From Roseiarcus sp963742305 (GTDB lineage: Bacteria > Pseudomonadota > Alphaproteobacteria > Rhizobiales > Beijerinckiaceae), in assembly GCA_963742305.1 (NCBI GenBank), contig CAVULN010000047.1, positions 1 through 64,000 on the forward strand: a stretch of 64,000 nt of DNA, written 5' to 3'. The notes below the pieces were generated by a model. That model made no database searches. It saw only the letters and a program-made list of their open reading frames with translations, and was not told where the DNA came from. Positions 8,414 to 16,782 of this stretch are shown one piece after another; position 1 is the first letter of the stretch; each line of letters begins with the position of its first letter. A program made the translations under genes and the position numbers.

Positions 8414-9635
8414 TGTAGTAGTTGGAACTTGATCTGACGGACGGCGTCTGGAGACTGGTCGGGTCCGCCTGTCGGGTTTGCTCAGGCGGCGATCATTTTC
8501 TCCTTCGCCAGCGGCGTCGCGTCAAGGAACGTTTGCATCGGCGTTTTGCCGAAGCACCATCGTCCCTGGTGCGGCCTTTCCTCGTTGTAGGTCTTGACCC
8601 AATCATCGAGATCGCTCTGCAGCTCGCCGATCGAGCCGTAGATTTTCTTGCGGAAGGCGACGCGGTAGAACTCGTCGAGCACGGTCTTGTGGAACCGCTC
8701 AACAATTCCATTCGTTTGCGGGCTTTTGGTCTTGGTGCGCGAGTGATCGACATCCTCAAGCGCCAGGTAGAGCTCATATTCATGATGCTCGGGATTGCCG
8801 CAATATTCCGTGCCACGATCGGTCAGCACGCGGCAGAGCTTCACCTCGTGGGCGTCGTAGAAGGGCACAACCCGATCGTTGAGCAGGTCGGCGGCGGTGA
8901 TCGGCGTCTTGCGGTCATAGAGCTTGGCGAAGGCGACCTTGGCGTAGGTGTCGATGAAGGTCTGCTGGTAGATGCGTCCGACGCCCTTCATGTTGCCGAC
9001 GTAGAAGGTGTCCTGGGCCCCGCAATAGCCGGGGCATTCGCTTTCGAACTCGCCATGCGCTTCCTTTTCGCTCTTGGCTTTCTCCAGCGCGGCGACTTGG
9101 CTTTCGGTCAGCACCAAGCCTTCCTGGGCGACCCTGGCCTCGAGAGCCTTGAGCCGTTTCTTCATCGTCTCAAGATCATGACGCTGCCAGACGCAGCGAA
9201 CGCCGCCGGCGAAATTGAGTGGCCGTGTTTGCGAAGCTCGTTGGCGATGCGGATTTGGCCATAAGCCGGCTGGTCCAGCGAAAGCTCGACGATGATCGCC
9301 TCGACCTCGGGCGGCGTGCGGTTCTTCAGGATCGGCTTTCGCCGCGTCAGTTCCTGCAGCGCCAATTCGCCGCCGGCGTCGTAAAGCTCCTTGAAGCGGT
9401 AAAAGCTGTCGCGACTATAGCCCATCATCTTGCAGGCCTGGCTGACGTTGCCGAGCTGCTTGGCCAACTCCAGCAGCCCCACCTTGGCGCGAATGATCTT
9501 CCGTTCCTTGGTCATGGTCGTGTGTCCTCTCAAAACGCCGAGGCCGGGCGCTGCGAACCCCGACCTCTCCGCGCCCGGCCTCGGCTTCCGCCTCGGCTAT
9601 GACACCGAATGTCAGATTAAGTCTTAACTACTGCA
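8414..9635 (-). mobile_element. IS481-like insertion sequence, 1222 bp
   Basis: The ends are defined by imperfect terminal inverted repeats: TGTAGTAGTTGGAACTTGAT reading inward from 8414 and TGCAGTAGTTAAGACTTAAT reading inward from 9635, both followed by CTGAC. That gives 20 matches in 25 positions. A 7-bp direct repeat flanks the element. One transposase gene fills it. It inserted into an older IS5-family element. Confidence 0.85.
8482..9515 (-). pseudogene. IS481/IS3-type integrase-core transposase (one frameshift)
   Basis: rve-family DDE transposase. The N-terminal HTH part (from the ATG at 9515) reads VGLLELAKQLGNVSQACKMM and YSRDSFYRFKELYDAGGELAL, then HGHSIS. The catalytic core follows in another frame with FIDTYAKVAF (Asp), VLTDRGTEYCG (Asp) and TNGIVERFHKTV (Glu), ending DATPLAKEKMIAA. 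The shift is at about 9206, where one G seems missing (restoring it gives SPGGVRCVWQRHDLETMKKR). It could be a real mutation or a sequence error; programmed frameshifting is not typical of IS481, which normally has a single ORF. Confidence 0.75.
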
Positions 9636-9642
9636 GCTCAGG
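9636..9642. repeat. Target-site duplication, right copy
   Basis: GCTCAGG, identical to 8407-8413, adjoining the right terminal repeat of the IS481-like element. Confidence 0.85.
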
Positions 9643-9711
9643 ATATACATCAGGCCGTTGACGACTTCGCGCACGACCACATGACGCCGATTGCCGCCGC
9701 GCTTGGCCGAA
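9643..9711 (-). pseudogene. IS5-family transposase, N-terminal fragment
   Basis: Reads PSAKRGGNRRHVVVREVVNG followed by LMYILS up to the insertion point. This is the conserved segment that precedes STGCQWRA in IS5-type transposases. The frame is preceded by a TAG and by unrelated DNA, so the start of the gene has been lost. Confidence 0.65.
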
Positions 9712-9795
9712 GGCTAAATGGCACACCCTCAATTATGAGTGACGGCGCGTCTCCGAACCAGTGTCGAAGCCCTTCCGACTGAAAACGATCTTCAA
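9712..9795 (-). pseudogene. Possible Nmad3-like N-terminal gene fragment
   Basis: From a TTG at 9795, with GGAG nine bases upstream, the DNA reads KIVFSRKGFDTGS and, after restoring one missing base, GDAPSLIIEGVPFSL. This resembles the conserved N-terminus of 'nucleotide modification associated domain 3' proteins (SRKGFDS...GG.PSPI.PDG...SLPIP). The similarity stops where the IS5 remnant begins, as expected for a gene truncated by the insertion. It is only 28 codons with one frameshift, so this is tentative. Confidence 0.35.
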
Positions 9796-9930
9796 TCGCT
9801 CATCTCCGAGTTGAATATTCGTGATCGCCCTATCCCTCCTGATCGCCACAACCGATCTTGGGGCAGGGCTTCGTTGTTGATGTTATCACGCGGTTAAATG
9901 CGGCATGCACCGTGGTCGTTCGGAGCCCTC

Positions 9931-10981
9931 ATGCAGTTCGGCGCTTACACGTTCGTCGAGACCCGGCGCGATCCGCGACCGGCGAGCCGGTCGATGTCGA
10001 CAAGAGCCTTCGCGGATGTGATCGAGCAGATCGAGCTGGCCGACCGCGTCGGTCTCGACGTGTTCGGCCTCGGCGAGCACCATCGGCCGGACTATGCGGT
10101 GTCAGCGCCAGCTGTCGTGCTGGCCGCGGCGGCCGCGCGCACGAAGCGCATCCGCCTGACCAGCGCGGTCACGGTTCTGTCGTCGGACGATCCGGTGCGC
10201 GTCTATCAGCAATTCGCGACCCTCGATCTCATCTCGAAAGGCCGCGCCGAGATCATGGCGGGGCGCGGCTCGTTCATCGAGTCCTTCCCGCTGTTCGGCT
10301 ATGACCTCAACGACTATGACGAACTGTTCGCGGAGAAGCTCGACCTTCTGCTTGCAATCCGCGCCCAGCCTTCAGTCACATGGAAAGGCCGGCATCGCCC
10401 GCCGCTCAGCGGCCAGGGCGTCTATCCGCGAGCGCTGCAACAGCCCCTGCCGGTCTGGATCGCCTCCGGCGGCACGCCGCAATCGGTCGTGCGCGCCGGC
10501 ATGCTCGGCCTGCCGCTGGCGATCGCGATCATCGGCGGGGCGCCGGTGCGATTTGGACCGCTCGCGGAACTCTATCGCGAGGCGGGGCGCCGCGCCGGCG
10601 TCGCGGCCGACAGGCTCAAGGTCGGGATCAACGGCCATGGCTTCCTCGCCGACACGACCAAAGCCGCGGTCGAGGCGTTTTTCGCGCCCTATGCCGAGGT
10701 GATGAGCCGCATTGGACGCGAGCGTGGCTGGCCGCCCCTTGTCGCGAGCCCAATTCGATCAGGACCGCGCCCCGCGCGGTCACCTGATCGTCGGAACCCC
10801 GGATGAGGCCGTCGCCGAAATCCTCGGTCAGCACGAGGTGTTCCGCCACGACCGCTATCTCATGCAGATGCAGGTCGGCCATCAGCCCCAGGCCGCGATC
10901 CTGCGCTCGATCGAGCTTCTGGGAGAGGTGGTCGCGCCCCGGGTCAGGGCGGAACTGGCGAAGCGGAAGGCTTCCGCGTGA
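9931..10981 (+). CDS. LLM-class flavin-dependent oxidoreductase (frameshifted)
   Basis: Luciferase-like monooxygenase family; substrate unknown. It starts at the ATG 9931 (MQFGAYTFVETRRDP, with GGAG five bases upstream) and has the family blocks DVFGLGEHHRPDY, RIRLTSAVTVLSSDDPVRVYQQFATLDLIS, GRAEIMAGRGSFIESFPLFG and QQPLPVWIASGGTPQSV. At the C-run 10735-10738 an apparent extra base shifts the frame; dropping it gives GWPPLSRAQFDQDRAPRGHL and then VGTPDEAVAEILGQHE to the stop at 10981. The total of about 350 residues fits the family, so the break is probably a sequence error. Confidence 0.75.
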
Positions 10982-11342
10982 GACGCGCCGCCGGCCGAAG
11001 CAGGGGCAAGCAGAAAAATCCGACACTTTCTTTACAAGAAATCAGAAGGCATGTTATATTATTTCCATTCGTCGGACCGATCGCGCGGCGCGGCGCTTTT
11101 CCGGGAGATCGGCTCTCGCGCCCGGGACGCCCGCTCAGGCCCCGCGACCGCCGCGGCGGAGGTCGGAAGGTCGGAAGGAAATTTCTCTGCAACGCATTGA
11201 AATTGCTCAATTCGCGGAAGGAAATCGTCGCCGGTGAGCTCGGTTTCCGAAGCTCGCTTCGGGCGCCTGTCGGGGAAAACGCCCGGCAATCGACGGTGAA
11301 GAGCTCCTTCTTTGGCGTATCGCGCCGCACGGCGAAGGCGCC
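10982..11342. other. Convergent intergenic region, AT-rich patch
   Basis: 361 bp between two converging 3' ends. A short AT-rich stretch near 11027-11075 contains TTTACA and, 18 bases on, TATATT on the plus strand, a promoter-like pair with no gene behind it. A small inverted repeat (ATTGA, six bases, TCAAT) is near 11197-11212. No conserved ORF was seen. Confidence 0.35.
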
Positions 11343-12344
11343 TCAAGGCTTCTCCCACGCTCCGCTCCTGGCGGAGCGGAACACGGCGTCGATGACGGCC
11401 ATGTTGGCGATCGCGTCCTCGAGCGGGAACTCGAGCGGCGCGCCGTCCAGAACCGCGCGCGAGAAGGCGTCGCCCTGCAGCGTGTACTGATCGCAGACCG
11501 GGAAGGTCTCGATCCGGCGCCCGCCGCCGAAGAGATCGGCGCCGTCATCGATCGCGATTTCGGTCGGGCGGTCGGACGGGGCGTTGAACGGGATCATGAC
11601 CTCGATCCGCCCCTTGTCGCCGACGATCGTCACCCGCTGATGCGCCGATGATTGCGTGCCGACCGTGAAGGTCAAATGGCGTCCGCCGGGGAATTCGAGA
11701 AGCGCGCCCGCCAGCCGGTCGGTCTTGAACTTCGGGTCCCAGTCGATCGTGGCGACGACCCGGGTCGGCTCCGCGCCGAAAATATAGCGCGCGGTGAGAA
11801 TGGCGTAGCAGCCGATGTCGTAAAGGCCGCCGCCGCCGGGCGGGCGGTTGCGCACATTGGCGGGATCGAGCAGCCGGTAGGAGAAGAAGGTCTGGATCGC
11901 CCGCGTCTCCCCGATCGACCCGTTCCGCGCAAGCTCGCGCGCCCGGCGCCACTGGGGGTGGAACCGCACCATGAAGGCTTCGGCGGCGAGCTTGCCCGAG
12001 CGGTCGCGCGCCTCGATGAGCTGGCGCGCTTCTCCGGCGTCGAGCGCGATCGGCTTCTCGCACAAGACATGCTTGCCGGCGGCGAGCGCGCGAAGGCTCC
12101 AGGGCACATGTCCCTCGTTGGGAAGCGGATTGTAGATCGCCTCGATCTCCTTGTCGGCGAGCAGGTCCTCGTAAGACCCATAGGCGCGCGGAATGCCGAG
12201 CTTGTCCGCGGCGGCCTTCGCCTTGCCCATCTCGCGCGAGGCGATTCCCGCGATTTCCGACACCTCGCCCCGCTGCATCGCCGGGATCACCTTTTCGACG
12301 GCGATCTTGGCGACGCCGATCACGCCCCACTTGACCTTGCGCAT
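11343..12344 (-). CDS. Gfo/Idh/MocA family oxidoreductase
   Basis: NAD(P)-dependent sugar or polyol dehydrogenase of the glucose-fructose oxidoreductase family, 333 residues. The N-terminal Rossmann segment is WGVIGVAKIAVEKVIPAM, the family Lys motif is VLCEKPIALDAGEA, and the C-terminal domain carries GGGGLYDIGCYAI. GGAGGGG precedes the ATG at 12344. It sits 27 bp downstream of the aldo/keto reductase on the same strand, so the pair is probably one operon for carbohydrate oxidation or reduction; the substrate is unknown. Confidence 0.85.
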   Translation of the reverse strand: MRKVKWGVIGVAKIAVEKVIPAMQRGEVSEIAGIASREMGKAKAAADKLGIPRAYGSYEDLLADKEIEAIYNPLPNEGHVPWSLRALAAGKHVLCEKPIALDAGEARQLIEARDRSGKLAAEAFMVRFHPQWRRARELARNGSIGETRAIQTFFSYRLLDPANVRNRPPGGGGLYDIGCYAILTARYIFGAEPTRVVATIDWDPKFKTDRLAGALLEFPGGRHLTFTVGTQSSAHQRVTIVGDKGRIEVMIPFNAPSDRPTEIAIDDGADLFGGGRRIETFPVCDQYTLQGDAFSRAVLDGAPLEFPLEDAIANMAVIDAVFRSARSGAWEKP

Positions 12345-12371
12345 AGTCGTCGCCCCTCCTCGTTCGCTCGT

Positions 12372-13413
12372 TCAAGCCTTCGGCGCCGGCACGCGGCCTT
12401 CGGCCTGCCGCGCCAGCATCCAGCCCGGATATTCGGGTTTGAGCGCGCTCGCCGCGTCGAGCTTTGCGATCTCTTCGGGCCCGAGCTTAAGTTCGGCCGC
12501 GGCGAGGTTGTCGTCGAGCTGCTCTTTGGTCTTCGCGCCGATGATGACGCTCATCACCCCCTTGCGCTGCAAAAGCCAGGCGAGCGCGACGCGCGCGACC
12601 GACGAGCCGTGCGCCTTGGCGACCTCCGCCATGGCGTCGATGACGTCGTAGGCGCGCTCCTTGTCGACCGGGGGGAAGTCGAACACCGTGCGGCGGGAGT
12701 TGTTGCCGCCGCGCTTCTCACGCGTGTATTTGCCGGACAGGAATCCGCCGGCGAGCGGACTCCACACCATGACGCCCAGGCCCTGGTCCTCGACCAGCGG
12801 CACGATCTCGCGCTCGAGTTCGCGGCCCGCGATCGAGTAATAGGCCTGCACCGTCTCGAAGCGCGCGTAGCCGCGCTTGTCCGAGATCCCAAGCGCCTTC
12901 ATGATCTGCCAGGCGGCGAGGTTCGAGCAGCCGATCGTGTTGACGAGGCCGCGGCTCACGCAATCGTCGAGCGCGCGCAGCGTCTCCTCGAGGGGAGTGA
13001 CAGGATCGAAGCCGTGGATCTGATAGAGATCCACGTGGTCGAGCGCGAGCCGTTTCAGCGAGGCCGCGATCTGGTCCATGATGTGGCCGCGCGAGAGCCC
13101 GACCGTGTTCGGGCCCGGGCCCATGCGGCTGCGCACCTTGGTCGCGATGATGACGTCCTCGCGCTTGACGCCGATGTCGCGCAGCGCCTGACCGACCTGA
13201 ACCTCCGACTGGCCCTCGGAATAGACATTGGCCGTATCGATGAAATTGACGCCGGCCTCGAGCGCGCGGGCGACCAGTCTTGGTGGCGGCGGCCTGATCG
13301 AGCGTCCCGATGTTGCGCCACATCCCGCCGGCGCTGCCGCCGTGAAAGGTCATCGCGCCAAGGCAGATCTCGGAAACAAACTGGCCGGTACGGCCAAGCG
13401 GTCGATAGCGCAT
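12372..13413 (-). CDS. Aldo/keto reductase (frameshifted)
   Basis: NADPH-dependent aldo/keto reductase, about 346 residues. It starts MRYRPLGRTGQFVSEICLGAM at 13413. After LDQAAATK an extra base near 13279 shifts the frame; removing it gives LVARALEAGVNFIDTANVYSEGQSE (catalytic Asp/Tyr), then VIIATKV (Lys), RPLDHVDLYQIHGFDP-type block, NTIGCSNLAAWQ and the C-terminal VIIGAKTKEQLDDNL cofactor region. The clean continuation suggests a sequencing artefact. Likely co-transcribed with the Gfo/Idh gene. Confidence 0.8.
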
Positions 13414-13543
13414 GAAACGACTGTCCCTGTGTGGAGGATGACGCGCCGCGCGGCGCGCGCCCCATTCAAGCGCACAAGGGCCTCGTCAGGCAAATCTCCG
13501 TTTCGTGAACCGGCGGCGCCTCACGCGCGCCGGGCCTTTTCGC

Positions 13544-14326
13544 CTAAGCCGCCTCTGCTTCGACCGGCGGCGCCATCGCGCCGGTCATCATCGCGACTGC
13601 ATCCGACATCGTCACCTTCTTCGGATCGACGACGGTCAGGCGGCGGCCCAGGCGATGGATATGAATCCGGTCGGCGACCTCGAACACATGGGGCATGTTG
13701 TGCGAGATGAGGATGATCGGCAGCCCGCGCCGCTTCACATCGAGGATCAGCTCGAGCACGCGGCGCGACTCCTTGACGCCAAGCGCCGCCGTCGGCTCAT
13801 CCATGATGACGAGGCGGGTGGCGAAGGCGGCGGCGCGCGCGACCGCGACGCCCTGGCGCTGGCCGCCCGACAGGGTCTCGACCGGCTGGTTGATGTTCTG
13901 GATCGTCATGAGGCCGAGCTCGTTGAGCTTCTCGCGCGCGAATTTCTGCATCGCGGCGCGGTCCATGGCGCGGAACCACTGGCCGGCGAAGCCCTTCGCA
14001 CGGATCTCGCGGCCGAGGAACATGTTGTCGGCGATCGACAGCGCGGGCGACAGCGCAAGGTTCTGATAGACGGTCTCGATGCCCGCCTCGCGCGCCTCGA
14101 TCGGCGAGACGAAGCGCACGATCTCGCCGCCGAGACGGATTTCGCCCGAATCCGGAATGACCGCGCCGCACAGCGCCTTGATCAGCGACGACTTGCCCGC
14201 GCCATTGTCGCCGATCACCGCCAGGATCTCGCCCGGATAGAGATCGAAATCGGCATGATCGAGCGCGGTCACCCGGCCGTAACGCTTGACCAGCGAGCGG
14301 CCTTGCAGAATTGGCGTCTCGCTCAT
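13544..14326 (-). CDS. frcA: Fructose-type ABC transporter ATP-binding protein FrcA
   Basis: Single-NBD ATPase (260 residues) of a CUT2 monosaccharide importer. Walker A GDNGAGKSSLIKAL, signature LSGGQRQGVAVARA, Walker B LVIMDEPTAALGV and H-loop LISHNMPHVFE are all present. The length equals Sinorhizobium FrcA rather than the doubled RbsA/AraG type. It overlaps frcC by 4 bp (ATG at 14326 inside its stop), so coupled translation is likely. Fructose specificity is inferred from FrcB and FrcR resemblance. Confidence 0.85.
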   Translation of the reverse strand: MSETPILQGRSLVKRYGRVTALDHADFDLYPGEILAVIGDNGAGKSSLIKALCGAVIPDSGEIRLGGEIVRFVSPIEAREAGIETVYQNLALSPALSIADNMFLGREIRAKGFAGQWFRAMDRAAMQKFAREKLNELGLMTIQNINQPVETLSGGQRQGVAVARAAAFATRLVIMDEPTAALGVKESRRVLELILDVKRRGLPIILISHNMPHVFEVADRIHIHRLGRRLTVVDPKKVTMSDAVAMMTGAMAPPVEAEAA

Positions 14327-15408
14327 TTCGACACCCTCCGGATCCATTGGTCGAGCGCGACCGCGATGATGATCAGGACGCCAATGGCGAATTCCTGCCA
14401 GAGCACGTCGAGGCCGGCGAGCGAGACCGCGGAACGGAAGACGCCGACGATCAAGGCCCCGATCACCGTGCCGACGATCGAGCCGCGGCCGCCGAACAGG
14501 CTGGTGCCGCCGATCACCACAGCGGTAATGCTGTCGAGGTTGGCGTTCTCGCCGGCGGTCGGGCTGATCGCCCCGACCCGGCCGATGAGCGCCCAGCCGG
14601 CGACGGCGGCGATGAGGCCGGCGAGCACGTAAACGCTGAGCAGAATACGATCGGTGTTGATGCCGGCCAGACGGGCGGCTTCCGGATCGTCGCCCGTGGC
14701 GTAGACGTGCCTCCCGTAGGCCGTGCGGACGAGAACGTACCAGACGATGCCGGCCACGATCAGCATCAGGAAAGTGCCCCACATGATCCGGGCCGAGCCG
14801 ACGGCGAGCTGGTTGCCCATGATCTGCAGAAACCAGGCCTTGTCCTGGATGTCCTGCATCCCGATCGTTTCGCTCTGCGAATAGAAGGTGTTGAGCGCGC
14901 CGATGATGCTCAGCGTTCCAAGTGTGACGATGAATGGCGGCATCTTGAGTCGCGTGACCAGGACCCCGTTGAGGTAGCCAAACGCCGCGCCGACAAGGAG
15001 CCCGAGCGGGAAGGCGAGGATGGTCGGAACGCCGTCGTAGACCGCGAGGCGTCCCATCACCACCGAGGAGATGACCATGATCACGCCGACCGAAAGGTCG
15101 ATGCCGGCTGTGAGGATGACCAGCGTCTGTCCAACGCCCAAAATGCCGACCACCATCACCTGCGTGAGCACCGTCGACAGGTTGCTCGCGGCGGTGAATC
15201 GCGCCGGGTTGACAATGACGCCGAGAATGAGGCCGAGCACCAGGACGACGAAAGGCACCGTCGTCGGGTAGCTGTGCAGGAAACGCTGAACGCGCTGGAG
15301 GAAGGTCAGCCGGTCTTCGTCGAACGAGGCGACGGTGGCCGCCGCGCCGGTCAGGGCCGTTTCGAACTCCTGCGGCGCGGGGCGGCCGGCGTTGGACGCT
15401 TGGCTCAT
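14323..15408 (-). CDS. frcC: Fructose-type ABC transporter permease FrcC
   Basis: Inner-membrane permease of 361 residues with about ten hydrophobic helices. It contains the CUT2 blocks GVGQTLVILTAGIDLSVG and ATGDDPEAARLAGI with GGTSLFGGRGSIVGTVIGA, characteristic of RbsC/FrcC. The cytoplasmic N-terminal 45 residues precede the first helix, as in FrcC. It follows frcB after a 124-bp gap that contains a strong stem-loop, and overlaps frcA. Confidence 0.85.
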   Translation of the reverse strand: MSQASNAGRPAPQEFETALTGAAATVASFDEDRLTFLQRVQRFLHSYPTTVPFVVLVLGLILGVIVNPARFTAASNLSTVLTQVMVVGILGVGQTLVILTAGIDLSVGVIMVISSVVMGRLAVYDGVPTILAFPLGLLVGAAFGYLNGVLVTRLKMPPFIVTLGTLSIIGALNTFYSQSETIGMQDIQDKAWFLQIMGNQLAVGSARIMWGTFLMLIVAGIVWYVLVRTAYGRHVYATGDDPEAARLAGINTDRILLSVYVLAGLIAAVAGWALIGRVGAISPTAGENANLDSITAVVIGGTSLFGGRGSIVGTVIGALIVGVFRSAVSLAGLDVLWQEFAIGVLIIIAVALDQWIRRVSK

Positions 15409-15457
15409 CGCTTCCTCGCTTGTTTTCCTCGCGGCGCCGCTTGGCGTCCTGAGTTTG

Positions 15458-15490
15458 GAGCCGGCGGGAAAGGATCCCGCCCGCCGGCTC
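15458..15490 (-). terminator. Stem-loop between frcB and frcC
   Basis: An 11-bp perfect stem (GAGCCGGCGGG at 15458-15468 with CCCGCCGGCTC at 15480-15490) and an 11-nt loop. No U-run follows on the minus strand. Placement between a binding-protein gene and its permease is typical of partial terminators or mRNA-protecting stems that keep the binding protein in excess. Confidence 0.65.
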
Positions 15491-15532
15491 GTGTTCGACT
15501 TTAGGAGATGTGGCCCCTAAATGCGAGGCGAA

Positions 15533-16543
15533 TCAACCCCAGCAGAGTTTAAGGCCCTCGTCGACGCTGATCGAGGGAACGCCCGCAACCGGATGATCGG
15601 TGACGAGCTTCTCGCCGGTGTCTTTGCTCTCAGGTTTCTTGCCGGTCTTGATGAATTCCGCGATCGCCGCGACGCCGTCCGACGCCATCAGCAGGGGGTA
15701 TTGCTGGGAGGTTGCGCCGATGATGCCATCCTTGACCCATTTCACGCCCTGGCAGCCGCCATCGACTGCGACAATGGTGACGCCTTTCTCCTTGCCCGCG
15801 GCTTTCAGAGCCGCGTAACCGCCATAAGCCGCCGGTTCGTTGATCGCATAGACCAGGTTGATGTCCGGCGCCTTCTGGAGAATGTTCTCCATCGCTTGGC
15901 GGCCGCCTTCGGTCGCGCCTTTCGTCACGTCGGAGCCGACGATCTGTGGGCTATCGCTCGGGGAATAGTGCTTGGGATCCTTGACCTTGATCCCGAAGCC
16001 GGTGAGGAAGCCATTGTGGCGCAGATAGTCGACGGTGGGCTGATTGGGCGCGAGATCGAGCGTGGCGATTTTCGCGTCCTTGGCCTTGTCGCCGAGCGTG
16101 CCCTTCGCCCATTGGCCGATGAGCTCGCCAGCCTTGAAATTGTCGGTCGCAAAGTTCGCGTCCGCCGCGGTAATTGGATCGAGCGGGGTGTCGAGCGTGA
16201 TGACCAGGATGCCGGCCTTGCGGGCCTTCTCGACCGTCGGCACGATCGCCGTCGAATTGCTTGGGACCAGCAGGATGCCCTTGGCGCCGGCGGCCATCAA
16301 TTGCTCGATCGCCCGCACTTCGCCGTCATTGTCGCCGTCGAACTTGCCCGCATAGGCTTGCGGGGTCAGGCCGAGTTCCTTGGCCTTGGCCTCGAAGCCT
16401 TGCCGCATTTTGACAAAGAAGGGATTGGTGTTGGTTTTCGTGATGAGGCCGACGATATCGCCGGCGTAGGCGGTCCCGCCCGCAAGGGTCAAAGACAGCG
16501 CCGCGGCAGCGACGGACACGAACAATCCGGAAATCTTGGACAC
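15533..16543 (-). CDS. frcB: Fructose-type ABC transporter substrate-binding protein FrcB
   Basis: Periplasmic sugar-binding protein of the RbsB/FrcB family. The GTG at 16543 is preceded by GGGAGGA at good spacing; the signal peptide is VSKISGLFVSVAAAALSLTLAGGTAYA. Mature blocks include IVGLITKTNTNPFFVKMRQG, LDTPLDPITAADANFATDN and VAVDGGCQGVKWVKDGIIGATSQQYP. The 70-residue upstream extension in the same frame was rejected because it crosses the promoter. The first gene of frcBCA, divergent from the regulator gene. Confidence 0.85.
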   Translation of the reverse strand: MSKISGLFVSVAAAALSLTLAGGTAYAGDIVGLITKTNTNPFFVKMRQGFEAKAKELGLTPQAYAGKFDGDNDGEVRAIEQLMAAGAKGILLVPSNSTAIVPTVEKARKAGILVITLDTPLDPITAADANFATDNFKAGELIGQWAKGTLGDKAKDAKIATLDLAPNQPTVDYLRHNGFLTGFGIKVKDPKHYSPSDSPQIVGSDVTKGATEGGRQAMENILQKAPDINLVYAINEPAAYGGYAALKAAGKEKGVTIVAVDGGCQGVKWVKDGIIGATSQQYPLLMASDGVAAIAEFIKTGKKPESKDTGEKLVTDHPVAGVPSISVDEGLKLCWG

Positions 16544-16656
16544 GAGGGTTCCTCCCGATAAGGTCGATACGGCGACATCGATAGCGGCCCAGCCACGGCT
16601 GGACGCGAGGCCGTTTTTCCTCGCCGCAACGATTTTCGCGCCGTCATATTGGCATA

Positions 16657-16680
16657 GGCAAACTTTTGCCCAAGAGTCAA
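16657..16680 (-). promoter_or_regulatory. Candidate frcB promoter/operator
   Basis: A near-perfect palindrome GGCAAACTTTTGCC (6-bp arms, 2-bp centre; 16657-16670) lies just inside a -35-like TTGACT (minus strand, 16680-16675). It would sit in the promoter spacer of frcB, an ideal position for a repressor such as the divergent ROK protein. Binding is inferred, not shown. Confidence 0.5.
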
Positions 16681-16782
16681 GGATAACTCCATCCGATTGA
16701 ATAATTCTTGACACGCGTCCCGTTCGGCTCAATGGTTGGGCGAACGGCGTATCCAAGATCGAGGCGGAGGATGAAGGGGCGC

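Larger units (their letters stand above)
7630..9711 (-). mobile_element. IS5-family insertion sequence remnant (interrupted)
   Basis: The transposase coding DNA is split: its 5' portion lies at 9636-9711 and the rest at 7662-8413, separated by the inserted IS481-like element. Removing the 1222-bp insert plus one copy of the target repeat rejoins the frame exactly (...MYILS then TGCQWRAI...). The first about 25 codons and the left terminal repeat are missing, so this copy is 5'-truncated. The outer ends given are approximate; I could not identify IS5 terminal repeats. Confidence 0.7.

Noticed and set aside
9162..9533. Programmed frameshift joining the two IS481 transposase parts
   Set aside because: There is no slippery A-run at the junction, the family usually has a single ORF, and restoring one G gives a continuous conserved protein.
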